From Lactarius indigo (lineage: Eukaryota > Basidiomycota > Agaricomycetes > Russulales > Russulaceae): DNA of 64,000 nucleotides. Both the position numbers and the translations under genes were made by a program. A model generated the notes under the pieces. That model did no database searches and had not been told where the DNA came from. It was given only the letters and a program-made list of their open reading frames with translations. This document shows positions 46,971 to 58,254 of the stretch, piece after piece (position 1 is the stretch's first letter; every line of letters starts with the position of its first letter). The stretch lies in assembly GCA_025766275.1 (NCBI GenBank), contig JAFKAC010000007.1, forward strand, positions 62,001 to 126,000. The letters are read 5' to 3'.

Positions 46971-49900
46971 ATGTCCGACCACGCTAAGCGGACACGTTCA
47001 CAACTCTCGTTGGCCGATGAGTTTGGAGACGTCCACCTCGGAGTCTCCCCGTTGAAGGCTGCCAGGCAAGAACAGAGAAAAAACATACCGGTGGCCTCTC
47101 CTGTTTCTTCTGAACCTCACGTTCCTCCCAACGTCGAAGTCAATCAGAGTGACGACGGGCCTTTACTCTCTCATCACGACGATCGACCTCAGAAGCGCAC
47201 TTCTCCGAAACCTCAAGAGGACGATCCTGAGAGACAATTTAAACGGCTGAAAACGGACCACATCGAGGGTGAGTGCGATGATGCACCACCTCATGCCCAC
47301 GACTTGCGCCCAGAGGAGTCTCGCGTCACTGAGATAACGCGGCCTAGTGGTCCGTTTGATTTCTCGGCCATCAGCCCGAAAGACTTGCTCTCGCCCCCGG
47401 GTTCGAGGCCGCTGGGAGTATCCTGGACGAAGCGAGCTCAATCGGCCCCTCTTGTGTCACCGTCTGCACCTAACCGGAATCTTGGGCAACTCATGCCCTC
47501 CCCTCGGAAAACAGCCTCGGTCTCACCTGTGCGGGAAACGTTTCGTTTCTCCAGCCTGCCGCGTGCTCTCGGACCCTTTGCCGGTGACATGCTTGTTCGC
47601 AACGTTGGGAGGTCACCGACAGAACCCGAACGTGACAGTGAACCCACAACTCCACATATATCACTGGCATCGAACGAAATGGACGCTTCCTTGCGCGAGA
47701 AGCCGACGCTGGTGATTGACACCACAACTACCTGCGATGATCAACTTCCTGCTGCAGGACCTAGTTTAGAGGTCACTGCCTCCGACGTCTCTCTCGCTGG
47801 TCCACTTTTACCCCTCGATGTGCGTGCTTGCATTTCTATCGTGTCAATAATATTCATTTTTGCGCAGTTCTGTGTGACAACCCCTACCACATCTCCAAAG
47901 GGACAAAACAGCGATATTACGCCTAAGGCTACTGCGCCTGTCCCATCGTCCCCTCCGGGTGGTCGTCTAACTCCTATCCCCTCTAGTGATCCACTCTCGC
48001 CATTGACCGATGATCCTCCATCCCCTCTCTCCGCCCTCTCATCTCTATCTGAACTTGATCACAACCCGTCGCTCAGCGATTCCGAGATGCGCACTTCTGT
48101 AGAGCCTCCCAGTCGTAATTCCCAAGAAGTGAATCCTCCGCTTTCTTCGCTCATCACAGCTTCGAAATCAATCGACGCGTTACCTCCAGTAACAAGACCG
48201 GTTACTGGTTCTACGTCAAGAGGCAGGGGAAGACGAGGTTTCACAGTACCATACGGCTCAGCTAGGCTGACGCGTTCGTCTACGACAAGGGAGAAAAAGG
48301 AGACGGGGTCATTATCCAGAGACAGCACTGCCAGTTCGTTGCTCCTTTTCGATTCCCTAGACACCCATTTTGATCTAAAGCTAGGACCGCAGAGTACTCT
48401 TTCGGTCGCCCCTGGGCCGTGTTCTCACAAACAATCTTTCTCATTTGCCATGCCCACCTCGTCTTCCCTAAACAAGGCCGTGGAACGAGCTCCTGCCAAT
48501 TCTCCACAGAAGCCGTGGTCGCTCCCAAAGCGCCAGCCTCCCAAGCTGCTGTCGCCAATGAAGCCTGCTTCAATGCTAGGAGCACCGTCTCGTTCAAAGC
48601 ACACTGGTCTATCAAATCTTTCGCTTGCTCTGGAGAAACTAAAAGCTGCCCCACCTTCGCGCCCTGCGACCACCCTCGGCTTTACTCGCGACACGGACAA
48701 TGCAATTGGTAGCTCCAAACCCACTCCCAAAGCAATGGATGACAGTACCGTTCGTCTTGGGAACGGGTTACCTCCGAGCGCAAAGGATGGCTGCTACGCC
48801 GTTGAAGAGGGCGGCTTCAGTCGGGTCCGCAGCAAATCTCCAACCGAATGCTCATGCATCTGGCAGCAAGACTACGACAGTGATTACACGTCCTTCTAAC
48901 CTACCTCCCACTACTGGCCCTGTGGCGAAGATCAGCCTAAATTCGGGCATTGTTGTGGGGAAGAGTTCGTTTAGTAAGCCGCGGGGGTTCGTGTACGGAG
49001 GTGTTGGACAGAGGCGCCCGTTTGAAAAAGTTAGCAAGAAATCTAGCCTTCCTGTTGTGGAAGCTAGTCCGGTGAAGGGTTCAGAGAGTTCCCGAGCTGT
49101 CAATGGGAACTCTGGCGAACTGCCTTTTCTGTCCGTGGGCCAGATGCTCCCTCCGGCCTCAACCTCGCGCGAGAAGGACGATAGCCAGGTGGCGGTCCCT
49201 GCACCCTCGGTGGGTATTGAACCGATGAAATTGCAAGAGGCCTTCACAGGGCATGTTGGTAATCCGAAAGCAGATGGAAATGTGGCCGATGATATTACTG
49301 ACGCTGGCGAAGCTGAGCTTCCAGACATGTGGAAGGATGCGTCGCGCCGAGCATCTCTAGCTTCACAATTTCTGCAGCAAACTTTGGCAGTCCTCCCCGC
49401 CACACCTCCACCTGGTTCAAAGTCGACGGCTATCATTCGACCGCAGTCTAGCTCGCAGGGAACCAGGAGTGGGCTCCGTTCCGGCAGCAGTCTAGATGTT
49501 TCAGGCTCCCGAAGTGCAGGAGCGCCCTCAAATGGTCCCGACGTTCGCACACACGGTTCCCACTCAGGCGCCACCACCGGGGCACCATCGGCAACAAAGC
49601 CATCTTCGTTGAAAGTTCTCAAATCATGCACAATATTCGTTGACGTACGGACAGATGACGGGGACGATGCTGGGGGTCTGTTCGTAGACATGCTAAGAGG
49701 GCTCGGTGCGAAGGTATGTGCATTTCTTTTTACTCTTGGATGACCTTATGGCTGACCGATCTGGGACCGCAAGATCATTGGACGTGCCGGACAGTCTTGT
49801 ACGCACATCGTGTATAAGAATGGCTTGATGAGTACTCTGACGAAGTACAGGTGTGTATAGACACGGGTGTTGATTGTGAACTGATCGTCTAATGCCACCT

Positions 49901-50381
49901 TGAGCAGGTTGATGCGCGAGCCAAAGCCCCTTGTCGTTGGCATCTCATGGGTGGTCGAATGCACTGAGCAACGCAGACGAGTTGAGGAAGACAATTTTGT
50001 TGTCGACCTAGAAGGTCTGAACGTAGCAGGCAACAACAAAGTGGGTTATGTCTTCTCACATACAACACCGAACCTAAATAATTGCAACCGCAGCGCCGGC
50101 GTTCGATGCTCCCCAAACACATATCGTCGAACATCCAGTCCCATACGATGACAGCACCGTCCCAAGCTAGCTCTAGCCTTGGTGGAACCTTGACGAGTGA
50201 TCAGTCTTTGGACGGGTCTTCAGGTGAGACAATCCACTTTGTAGTAGGCTACGTGGCTCATTTATTCTTAGTGGGTGCTGATCACTCGCTACATTCGAGT
50301 GATGGCTTTGTTGAGGATGAGGACGAGCTACCCCCCCTAGAGAGAGCAAGGCAGAGGCGGAACATCTTTTTCAAGCGATAG
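46971..50381 (+). CDS. Microcephalin-like BRCT-domain protein
   Basis: A long disordered Ser/Pro-rich region starts MSDHAKRTRSQLSLADEFGD. Near the C-terminus a BRCT domain reads SCTIFVDVRTDDGDDAGGLF, MLRGLGAK, an intron, IIGRAGQSCTHIVYKNGLMS, then MREPKPLVVGISWVVECTEQ and EEDNFVVDL. The THIVYKNG and SWVxxC blocks resemble the first BRCT domain of MCPH1. The end reads DELPPLERARQRRNIFFKR, stop at 50379-50381. BRCT proteins act in DNA-damage signalling and chromosome condensation. One 48-bp intron (about 47821-47868, gtgcgt...gcgcag) is a multiple of three, so unspliced sequence also stays open. Between about 48700 and 48790 the frame shifts from IGSSKPTPKAMDD to MAATPLKRAASVGS with no good intron; see findings. 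The exact orthologue is not certain. Confidence 0.78.
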
Positions 50382-50648
50382 CACTTGAGTGACATCACCC
50401 CACGATTTACGACTGCTTGCACGCACATTTCATGGATGGACCTACAATGAGCAATTTTTGTATCAGTAAATTTTAATAATGTAGTCACATGATTGACGCG
50501 ACGCGATCACATGATAAGAATTGGGGTTGCGGCGGTGTTAATTCCCACGGGGTGTTTGCTTTGCTTTAACGGCGTCGACGACAGCGACCTCTTTCCCGCC
50601 AACAACGACGCCCGCGTGAGCCGCGCCTTCGTCATTATTACCACGGCA

Positions 50649-53600
50649 ATGGCTCCTCTTCGTGATCGCCCTCCTTCTAATACCACTGAATCCGAGTGGC
50701 CACCTCAGTCCGTCACACCCCTTCGCATTGCGAAAAGAGACACACCCGGACGTCAACATGCTTCACAGATCAGCCGACGAAGCTCCAATACTTTTGCGAA
50801 GTTAACTCGCAGCAATCTTGTATCTCAATCTCCCTTTCGTTCTCAGGCCCCTTCCGCCCCCGCGCCATCTCGTCCTTCGTCCGTTGCCAACGTGCCTCCA
50901 CCGCGTCGCGTGAGTGGCGAGAAGAGACCGCGTCCCGATTCTATGCAGTCCCATGTAGAGAATGAGCGGCCCCTCGGTTTTAAGAGACGCCAGTCTAAAG
51001 GTTTTCAAAACCTCATCGAAAAGGAACCGGTCTCAAAGAGCCCATTCCGCCGTCCTACCAGTCCAGATGAGGATCCCTTCCCTCCACCGCCACCTCCACC
51101 GAAAGTTATTCATACAAGTCATCTTCCCACTCCGTCTTCATCAGCGTCTCCCGGACGCTCGTCGTTGGTCTCTAAGCGTTTGCACGGACCCAGGCTTATC
51201 GGACACGACGTCCCCAAGCGCCAAAGGAGAAAAACGGTGACATTCGATGAGACTTGCGACGTCGTTACTTTCGAGCGTGATGATTCGCTCGACTCTGATG
51301 TTTTTTCTGACGATGATGATGATTACGGCGAACCAGAGGAGTATGGAGAACCGGCCGAAATTGTCGAGGCAAATGACAGCATAACCGGGCTTGTCGATTC
51401 AATGATCCAAGATGCTCGCGATGCTTCCAACCCCCAGACTCCTCCAATGGACAGATCCTTGCCCCCACACATGGACAACCAAGATGGCGTCCCATACGGT
51501 CGGTCCCATCACGCTGACAGGGCCGCCAATTCCCGCCACTCTCACCCGACTACTCCGCTAGAGATTTTGGAGACTCTCACTTCCGTCGCCAAACAGAGTC
51601 CTTCTGTTCCCAGTACGCCTCCGCAAGGTCAGTCAGTGGGACCCACGGTTCCACTCGGGCGATCAACACACTCGGAGAGAGTACTAGCAGATCGGCTGCC
51701 CGACGATGTTGAGGACGACGTACGAATGCTCCCCCCGTCACCTTCACCCGCAACAATCAAGAAGCATCCACCCAGTGACCGTAGTGAGAGCCTCCTCCCA
51801 AAGCTTGACTTTGACACCCATCGGCAAGATGTGAATGATGAGTCAGGTACGTGTGATTGATCATTTACGTAGTTACACAACTCAAACTCTTGAACAGGCA
51901 GTGAACATGCACACTCGTTTAACTTGCCGAGGCCGGAGGACGTTCAGATTGTTGAACTATCATTCATGTCTTCTGAGGGCCACTCAGGGTCGCTATCCGA
52001 AAGGGTTGGTGCTTTCCAACACGACCCTCTAGCCATCGAGCTCGAAGCAGAGCTTGGGGTAGTCGTCCAAAGTACACCAAACTCTCATATACAGGCATCG
52101 ACGCCACCATTGAGGCTTAAATCACCTGGTGGCTCGCTCGGAAAAGTGTCTGAGTCACCTAGCTCGAGGGTACTTCCCCGACCACCCCGAAGTCGGAGCG
52201 AGTCACCACTTCCCCCTCGGATGGAATCTCCATTTTGGTCTCGCTCAGGGTCACCGTCGCTAGCACATCGAGGGTCTCCTTCATTACCTCCTTCTGGTTC
52301 CCCAGCATTCGCAGCACCATCGCACGTAGCACCACCATTCTCCTTTGGCTTCGAATCGGTACCGAGCATTGGGAGTTTAGGCAGCCGTGGTAGCGTCGAG
52401 AGTCTCAGCCGACGCAATCCCAGAATCGACCGCGAAGATATCCACAAACGCTTACTGCGCAAGAGAAACACAGACAGCCCTGTGCTGGAGGAACCTGGCG
52501 AAGTATCAATAGCCGACCGTTCAATGGGCGGAGACGAGACTGGTATCAGTGCCGAGTTGGATGATGTTTCACTTGCCCCGTCCCAACCTCTTGTACCCCC
52601 TCCACTACACAGAGACGGAACCTATGATGGCGTCATGTCAATTGACCCGAATCCTCAGCCCGCTGACCCGCCGCGCCCCTCTCTTGTCGTCCGTGCTCAA
52701 TCAGAATTAGAGGCAGGTGCTAACACCGCCGGCCTTCAGACTCGAATACGGCATGTCAGTCCCGGGCTTGATCTCGGTATCAGCGCACCAGGGACAACCA
52801 GGGTCGAGATTGACGAAGTCCGAAGTGCACTGGAGCGCCTTGTTCAGAATGTTGTCACTGACTCGGCCAATGCGAGCATGTCATCGCGGCCATCCCCCCA
52901 AGGCCTCAATACGAAGGGCAGTCGCGCCTCTTTAAAGATCGCCACAGTCGCAAAGGGAGTCAAAGCACGAATGTACGACCTTCCTGATGGCTACGACAAC
53001 GACATCACAATGGAAGAGGACGATGACTTTGATGAAAAGCTCGGCGACCACGAATCACAACACCTGACGCCAGACGAGTCGACGACACCCGAATTACTCT
53101 CTGGAGGAGGGTTTATGAGCCCATCACTGAGCCGTAACGCAAGCGAGTCATCGAATCCATTGCAGCCTGTACAGAAAGACGCCATTCGAGCCCGTGAACA
53201 GATCATCCTCGAGAAGCGCCGAGAAATGCGCCGACGTGAACAAGATGAAGACATGGGTTATGTTACTCCTCCGCGAAATCCGCCATCCTCTACATCGGGC
53301 AGACCAAGCGCTCGACGTAGCATGAGCACTGGGGATGTCGAGGATTTGCAGGCGGCGGTGAGGTCGGCGGCCTTGAACCCATCAGGATCGAGTGTACTCC
53401 CCGAGGTGGTAGCAATGGAAGAGAAGGACCCACTCGCCGAAAGCATTGCGAGAGAGCTCAGGAAGCTACGCGGTTCGACGAAAGGCGTGAGTCTTTGTAC
53501 TTTCGCTTGATGGATCACTCGAGCAGCTTTCTCTAGAGATATCATGTTCGGCAACATAGTGAGACTATTTACGCTTCATCAGATGCAGATAGGGTCTCGC

Positions 53601-55102
53601 ACATCAATGGTGCCGGCGATGTCGACGGCGGAAGGGCCTGGAGGACAGTTCGCCGCCCATCGGATATGGTACGCAGACATCAATGCGGTGGCGTCCAAAG
53701 ACTAACGTCGCATCACAGAACGAGTATGCCAAGCAAATCAGAGAGTACCGTTCCCAGGAAAGGGCAGGAAAGAGCCATGGGAAGGTCTTTGTCAGAGGCG
53801 AGTAGCTCAGCTCAAACGTTCGTTCATACAAACTTGCATCTAACTTCGGCTTCCATAGTGATCCATGCAAAGGGTCTCGATTTGCCGTTCCCCCAGCAAA
53901 CCACTCTCGTGACCTGCACACTCAATAATGGGATTCATTTTGTCACGACTCCAGAGTGTAAATTAGAGAAAGACTGTCAGATCGAGCAAGAATTTGAACT
54001 GTGAGCAGGCTTGCATCTATTCGCTGTTTACACTAAACCTCCAACGCTTTGTTAGCATTGAGCATAGCAAACTCGAATTCACGCTCACCCTGAAAGTTCG
54101 GCGAGACCCACATATCGTTGCCCAGTTTAAGGCCAATACTCCTGCACCCCCTCCTCCCCCTCCTCCAGCGCCACCTGCTTCCAAAGGGGGTATGCGAAGC
54201 TTTTTCTCTTCTTCCCCAAAGAAGCCTGCGCGAGTTATTCGGCCCGTATCAGTGGCTCCAGTCGTACTCGAGGAGAACCTTGCAAGGTATCTCAAACCCG
54301 ATGGCACACTGGCGCGCGCTTTCGTGTCGTTCAAGGATATCGCAGCGCGTTGTGATACGCGCCTTTTCGAAACCAGTTATCCCCTAATTGGCCAGCGTTT
54401 GGAAAGCGGGTCAAAGGTCAACTCGGTAGAAATTGGCGAGCTCGTATTGCAGTTCTTTAGACTTCCACCACTGCCTGGAATTCCATCCAGTCAACTTCCT
54501 CAGAGTTTGGAGGAGTGCCACCGCGGCTTACGCCACGTTCATTGGCACAAGATGACGTACTTTGAGGGAACCCTAACGCAAAACGGTGGTGACTGCTCAG
54601 TACGCCGATATTAGCCCAACCCCTTCATTCAGCAACAACTAATTTTGACTCGTAGACATGGCGGAGAAGACAGTTTCGCGTCATCGGCGCCAATCTGGTC
54701 GCGTTCAATGATGTAACGAAGAGGGCGACCGTTACCATCGATCTGCGAAAAGCACTTGCGGTCGAAGATATTCCTGACTCACGAAACCGAGTCTTAGGCA
54801 CTTCCTCAGCGCAAACATCTCTGGGTAGTTTTGACGAGTTCGAAGGTCTCTATGGCGTAGAAAGATCTTTCCGCCTCCGTTTTCAAAGAAACTTGGAAAT
54901 TGTCTTCTTCACTGATACGGACGAAGAGAAAGAGAGATGGTGAGTTATCCGTGTCATGTCACATGGTAAAATTTAAACGCCGTGTGATAGGCTTGAAGTT
55001 CTGAGCGCGCTGATTGGCCGAATCCCACCCAACCATCTTTGGGCAGAGTTGTTGTGGCAGCGGCAGCAGGACCTGACGAAGCATCTTCCATCTGCCCCAT
55101 AA
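50649..55102 (+). CDS. Bud4/anillin-like septation protein with PH domain
   Basis: The start MAPLRDRPPSNTTESEWPPQ at 50649 is preferred over an in-frame Met at 50493. The first 900 or so residues are Ser/Pro-rich, with the conserved-looking KRQRRKTVTFDETCDVVTFE typical of Bud4/Int1 proteins and an acidic run (SDDDDDYGEPEEYGE). The C-terminal half has an anillin-homology/C2-like region (GKVFVRVIHAKGLDLPFP, SKLEFTLTLKVRRDPHIV, LARYLKPDGTLARAFVSFKD) and a PH domain (MTYFEGTLTQNGGD, WRRRQFRVIGANLVAFNDVT, FFTDTDEEKERW). It ends TKHLPSAP at 55102. At least six short introns are used. Bud4 family proteins organise septins at the bud or septum site. Total length is about 1350 residues. Confidence 0.87.
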
Positions 55103-55856
55103 GGCGCCGTTGAGTATCGGCAATTATGGAGAATCCACCCAAGCGACACCTATTGAATGCTCCGAATGAAGCCTCCACACCCCGGCCTGGCAGATCGTGC
55201 GAGCACGAATGGCGGGACCATGTATACAGCACACTGCATTTGCATCATTGACTCTCTTACATCTCATCTCACGTCTTGATAGCGCTCATCACTGGTCAAT
55301 TATGGTTTCGGCCCGTTATACTTTAGCAACTTATGTATGTTACATTCAGGCTAAGCGACTTATTGCATATGCGTTTCTTCTGCTGGAGGTCACTCTCCCC
55401 TCAGTCCGACAGTCACTCCCCACGGTCTTTTTTGAGATTCCGCTTGGCCGTGTGGCAAACGAGTGTGCAGCCTCAGGAATCAACCCAAGGCAAAGTGGGG
55501 GGTATGCTCCAGATGTATTATAACGAATCTTGTGCTTGAGTACTTGAGTAGCTATGTGAAGTTGTCCGTCCATATACTGTCGCGAATACTTTGTGATTTA
55601 TACTGAAATCACTAGTCCAGAAAACAAGAGGTTAGGAGGACAATCAACTGGTATTGATATGCGTGTCTATCCGAGCTACAGTACAAATGAGGTTTTGCGG
55701 TATATTGTATCAGGTAAAGGTGAGACCAGCTGGGTGGGTGAGTAAAGAAACACCATAAAAAGTACAGAAAGCAGCTATGGGTCCAAGAATGTTCCGCATA
55801 TACGAGACGACCAAAAGCAGACAGTGCGGTAAAATGCAAGTAAAAAGAAATTAAAA
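55103..55856. other. Intergenic between convergent Bud4-like gene and SPT2
   Basis: A 754-bp gap between convergent stops. Only 3' UTR-like AT-rich sequence was seen; no gene is supported. Confidence 0.4.
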
Positions 55857-57262
55857 TTAGTCGCTCCCGCGTTCCCGCTCCTTGCGGCGCCGACGTTTCT
55901 CCTCCTCGTGACGACGTTCTTCTTCTTCCGCCTCAAGGTCCTCCTTCCGGGCAATCCGGGTACTACACGACTCCATATTTAGGATCAGGGTAAGAGTGCA
56001 AGGAAACTAGCGACGTACCTGACAAATTCCTCCCGTTCCAGAGCCACCACATCTGCCTCCATGTCTTCGTCATCGCTCACCACGTCTCGCGCCACGTACT
56101 TGGAACGATCACGCCCGAAGATTTTCCAAATCTCGTCCTGAATGCCGTTGGATGGGGCGGGTGCTCGTTTGCGAGGATGGTGGTCGTATTCGGAATCAGA
56201 TTCCGACCCAGAATAAACCGACGGTGGTGTGCGGGCACGCTTTTTCGGCGGAGGTACGCTCGATCCGGATGGGGCCTTGTTGGCCCCCGAAGAGGGGCGA
56301 GAGAGTTTGGCGGATAGGGATGACGATTTGGTCACGGTCTTCGGAGTGGGTCTCGTGGCGGGTAGCGATGGGGCCCTAGAACCGGATGGGCGGGGAGAAG
56401 ACGGCTTTTTCAGCGTAGAAGGCGTCGAGTCTGGGCGATAAGGGGGCTTAGAGGGCGTACTCGCACCCGATGCGGCGGGAGACGGCGGGGAGCTGGCCTT
56501 AGTGGCCGTGCCGGACATCGGTTTGGTGCCGAACCAGTCATGGAACTCGCGAGCATCCTCGCCCTCGAGAGTCTTGTTCTCGCGCGCCCTGGCCCGGTCG
56601 CGCAGGATCTCATCGATAGTCCGCGTGTCCCGCTTGACCGTGTTGAGCTTCGTCAGGGTATTGGGCATGGCTGTGAGACGTGCGCGCACGGAATGGGTGC
56701 CACCTGCAGACCCGTCAGTTGTTTGCGATGAAGCGGTGACATTGACGGCGCCCCCGGGCAGGCGCCGTCCGACCCTAGATATCCCCGTGGAGTATCCAGC
56801 ACGACGCGCAGCATTTTGGGAGAATTGTAGCTGGAGGCGTCGCTCGCGTTTTTCCTCGCGGGTCAGCGCAAGGCCCATATCCGCTTCCGCCTCCTCGTCT
56901 GGTATCCGTTTGATAGTCGAAGAGGAATTTGGGTGGCGAGGAGCCCCGTCTTTGGCCCTCTTGGGACCGTAGAGCAGAGCCTGGCGCTGTTCTTCTTCTC
57001 GTCGACCCATCTCCTTCAACTGTGCCTCTCGCTCTCGCTCTCGTTTCTCTTGCCTCTCCTTCTCACGTTTTTGTTCCTCTAGTCGATGCCGCAACAACTT
57101 GGCTTGCCGTTCGCGTTCTTTGCGGTCCTCTTCTTCCTGCTGGAGCCTGCGGGCCTCCTCCTTCCGCCGTCGCTCTGCCTGGATGGAATCAGCTGCTCGA
57201 GTGGATTCTTGCGTTTGAGCTTGGCTCAATTCCATAAGGGCAGCGAATCCTCTACTCGTCAT
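55857..57262 (-). CDS. SPT2: SPT2 chromatin protein
   Basis: The start MTSRGFAALMELSQAQTQES at 57262 is preferred over the Met at 57286 because fungal SPT2 proteins begin at this FAALMxLS block. A long Glu/Arg coiled coil follows (EERRRKEEARR-type). Then come GYSTGISRVGRR, a Ser/Pro-rich middle and the conserved C-terminal SPT2 domain: DEIWKIFGRDRSKYVARDVV, SDDEDMEADVVALEREEFVR, an intron, TRIARKEDLEAEEEERRHEE and a basic end RERGSD at 55857. SPT2 binds DNA and histone H3-H4 and works in transcription elongation and histone recycling. Two exons; the rest is one long open frame. Confidence 0.93.
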
Positions 57263-58254
57263 GATGGGCGACAGCGAGGAGTACAAGAACTACGAAACGA
57301 CGATTGAGAGAGATGAGGATGGATGGCAGTGGTGGCACTGTCAATGCCACAACCGTTTCATATAGTTAGCCTGTATTAGTCAGCGTGACCCCCCGTGACT
57401 CACGTGACTAGCCCGATTAAATCTTTTACTATAGAGCCCCTCTCAGCCTTGGTCTCAGCACTCAGTAGCGCGGCTTCTGGAATACGCAGGGACTAAGTTA
57501 AAGTTCACTTAGGACGCTTTCAACATAGACAACTTATTGATGACTAACACAGTGCCGACCAAGGTGTCAGCAGCCAACTTGGTCCCAACGGTCATCAGTG
57601 AAATACCAGCGTAACTCAAAGTCGTGCAATGAACGTTCAGTATTACTTACCATTACTACCTACCATGATTGTCAAGGAGGTGGTAGTCGTGGAAGGCTGA
57701 TACGGTCCATACGGACAGTATGTTGTTACCATGTTGACGCTCATTCAAGCGCCCAGGGCAGTGCGACTTAAACCCCAAAATGGGTATAGGAGCGCACCCC
57801 CTAGCTTGAATCGTCTTAACGGGGACCGGGGACCAGGTAATCGATGCAATTCTGCGGCTCGGTGTACTGATGAATATAGGGATCAGTTTGTGTACCATGA
57901 GAGCTGGAAGGTGCCCATGCCATGTGAGGGTCCTTCGTAAGCCTGGCTGACTCACTTAGAATTCAAGTCAAGTAGTGCTTAAGCTAAGTCCGCGGTCCTG
58001 GACCAAACGCCGACACGGCATGGGTTCAAGTTGGCAAGCGAACAGCCAATTCCCCCCTTGGCGACATGATTACAAGGGAGGTGTTACAGTAAAAAGTGAT
58101 AAGACCTCACAGTATAAATTTGGGCCAGCGAAGTGTCCGACTGGATAGCGTTGAGAGGGAACGACGAGCCTGCGATGACGTCAGACAGTACTATTTCTCC
58201 GTCGGTTCTGGCCTGAATCCGAAAGGGAGGTCGGCCGCACTCAGGCTGACCGCC
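57263..58254. other. Intergenic, 1.0 kb
   Basis: Divergent promoters of SPT2 and PDAT. A T-loop-like word (gggttcaagttg near 58023) did not sit in a full tRNA cloverleaf. No gene supported. Confidence 0.4.

Noticed and set aside
50493..50648. N-terminal extension of the Bud4-like protein
   Set aside because: The extra 52 residues lack similarity to the family, and the Met at 50649 is followed by typical sequence.
52085..52471. Long reverse-strand frames inside the Bud4-like, BRCT and SPT2 genes
   Set aside because: These are antisense shadows of low-complexity coding sequence with biased codon use.
57961..58050. A T-loop-like word (gggttcaagttg) suggesting a tRNA
   Set aside because: The acceptor, D and anticodon stems could not be formed around it.
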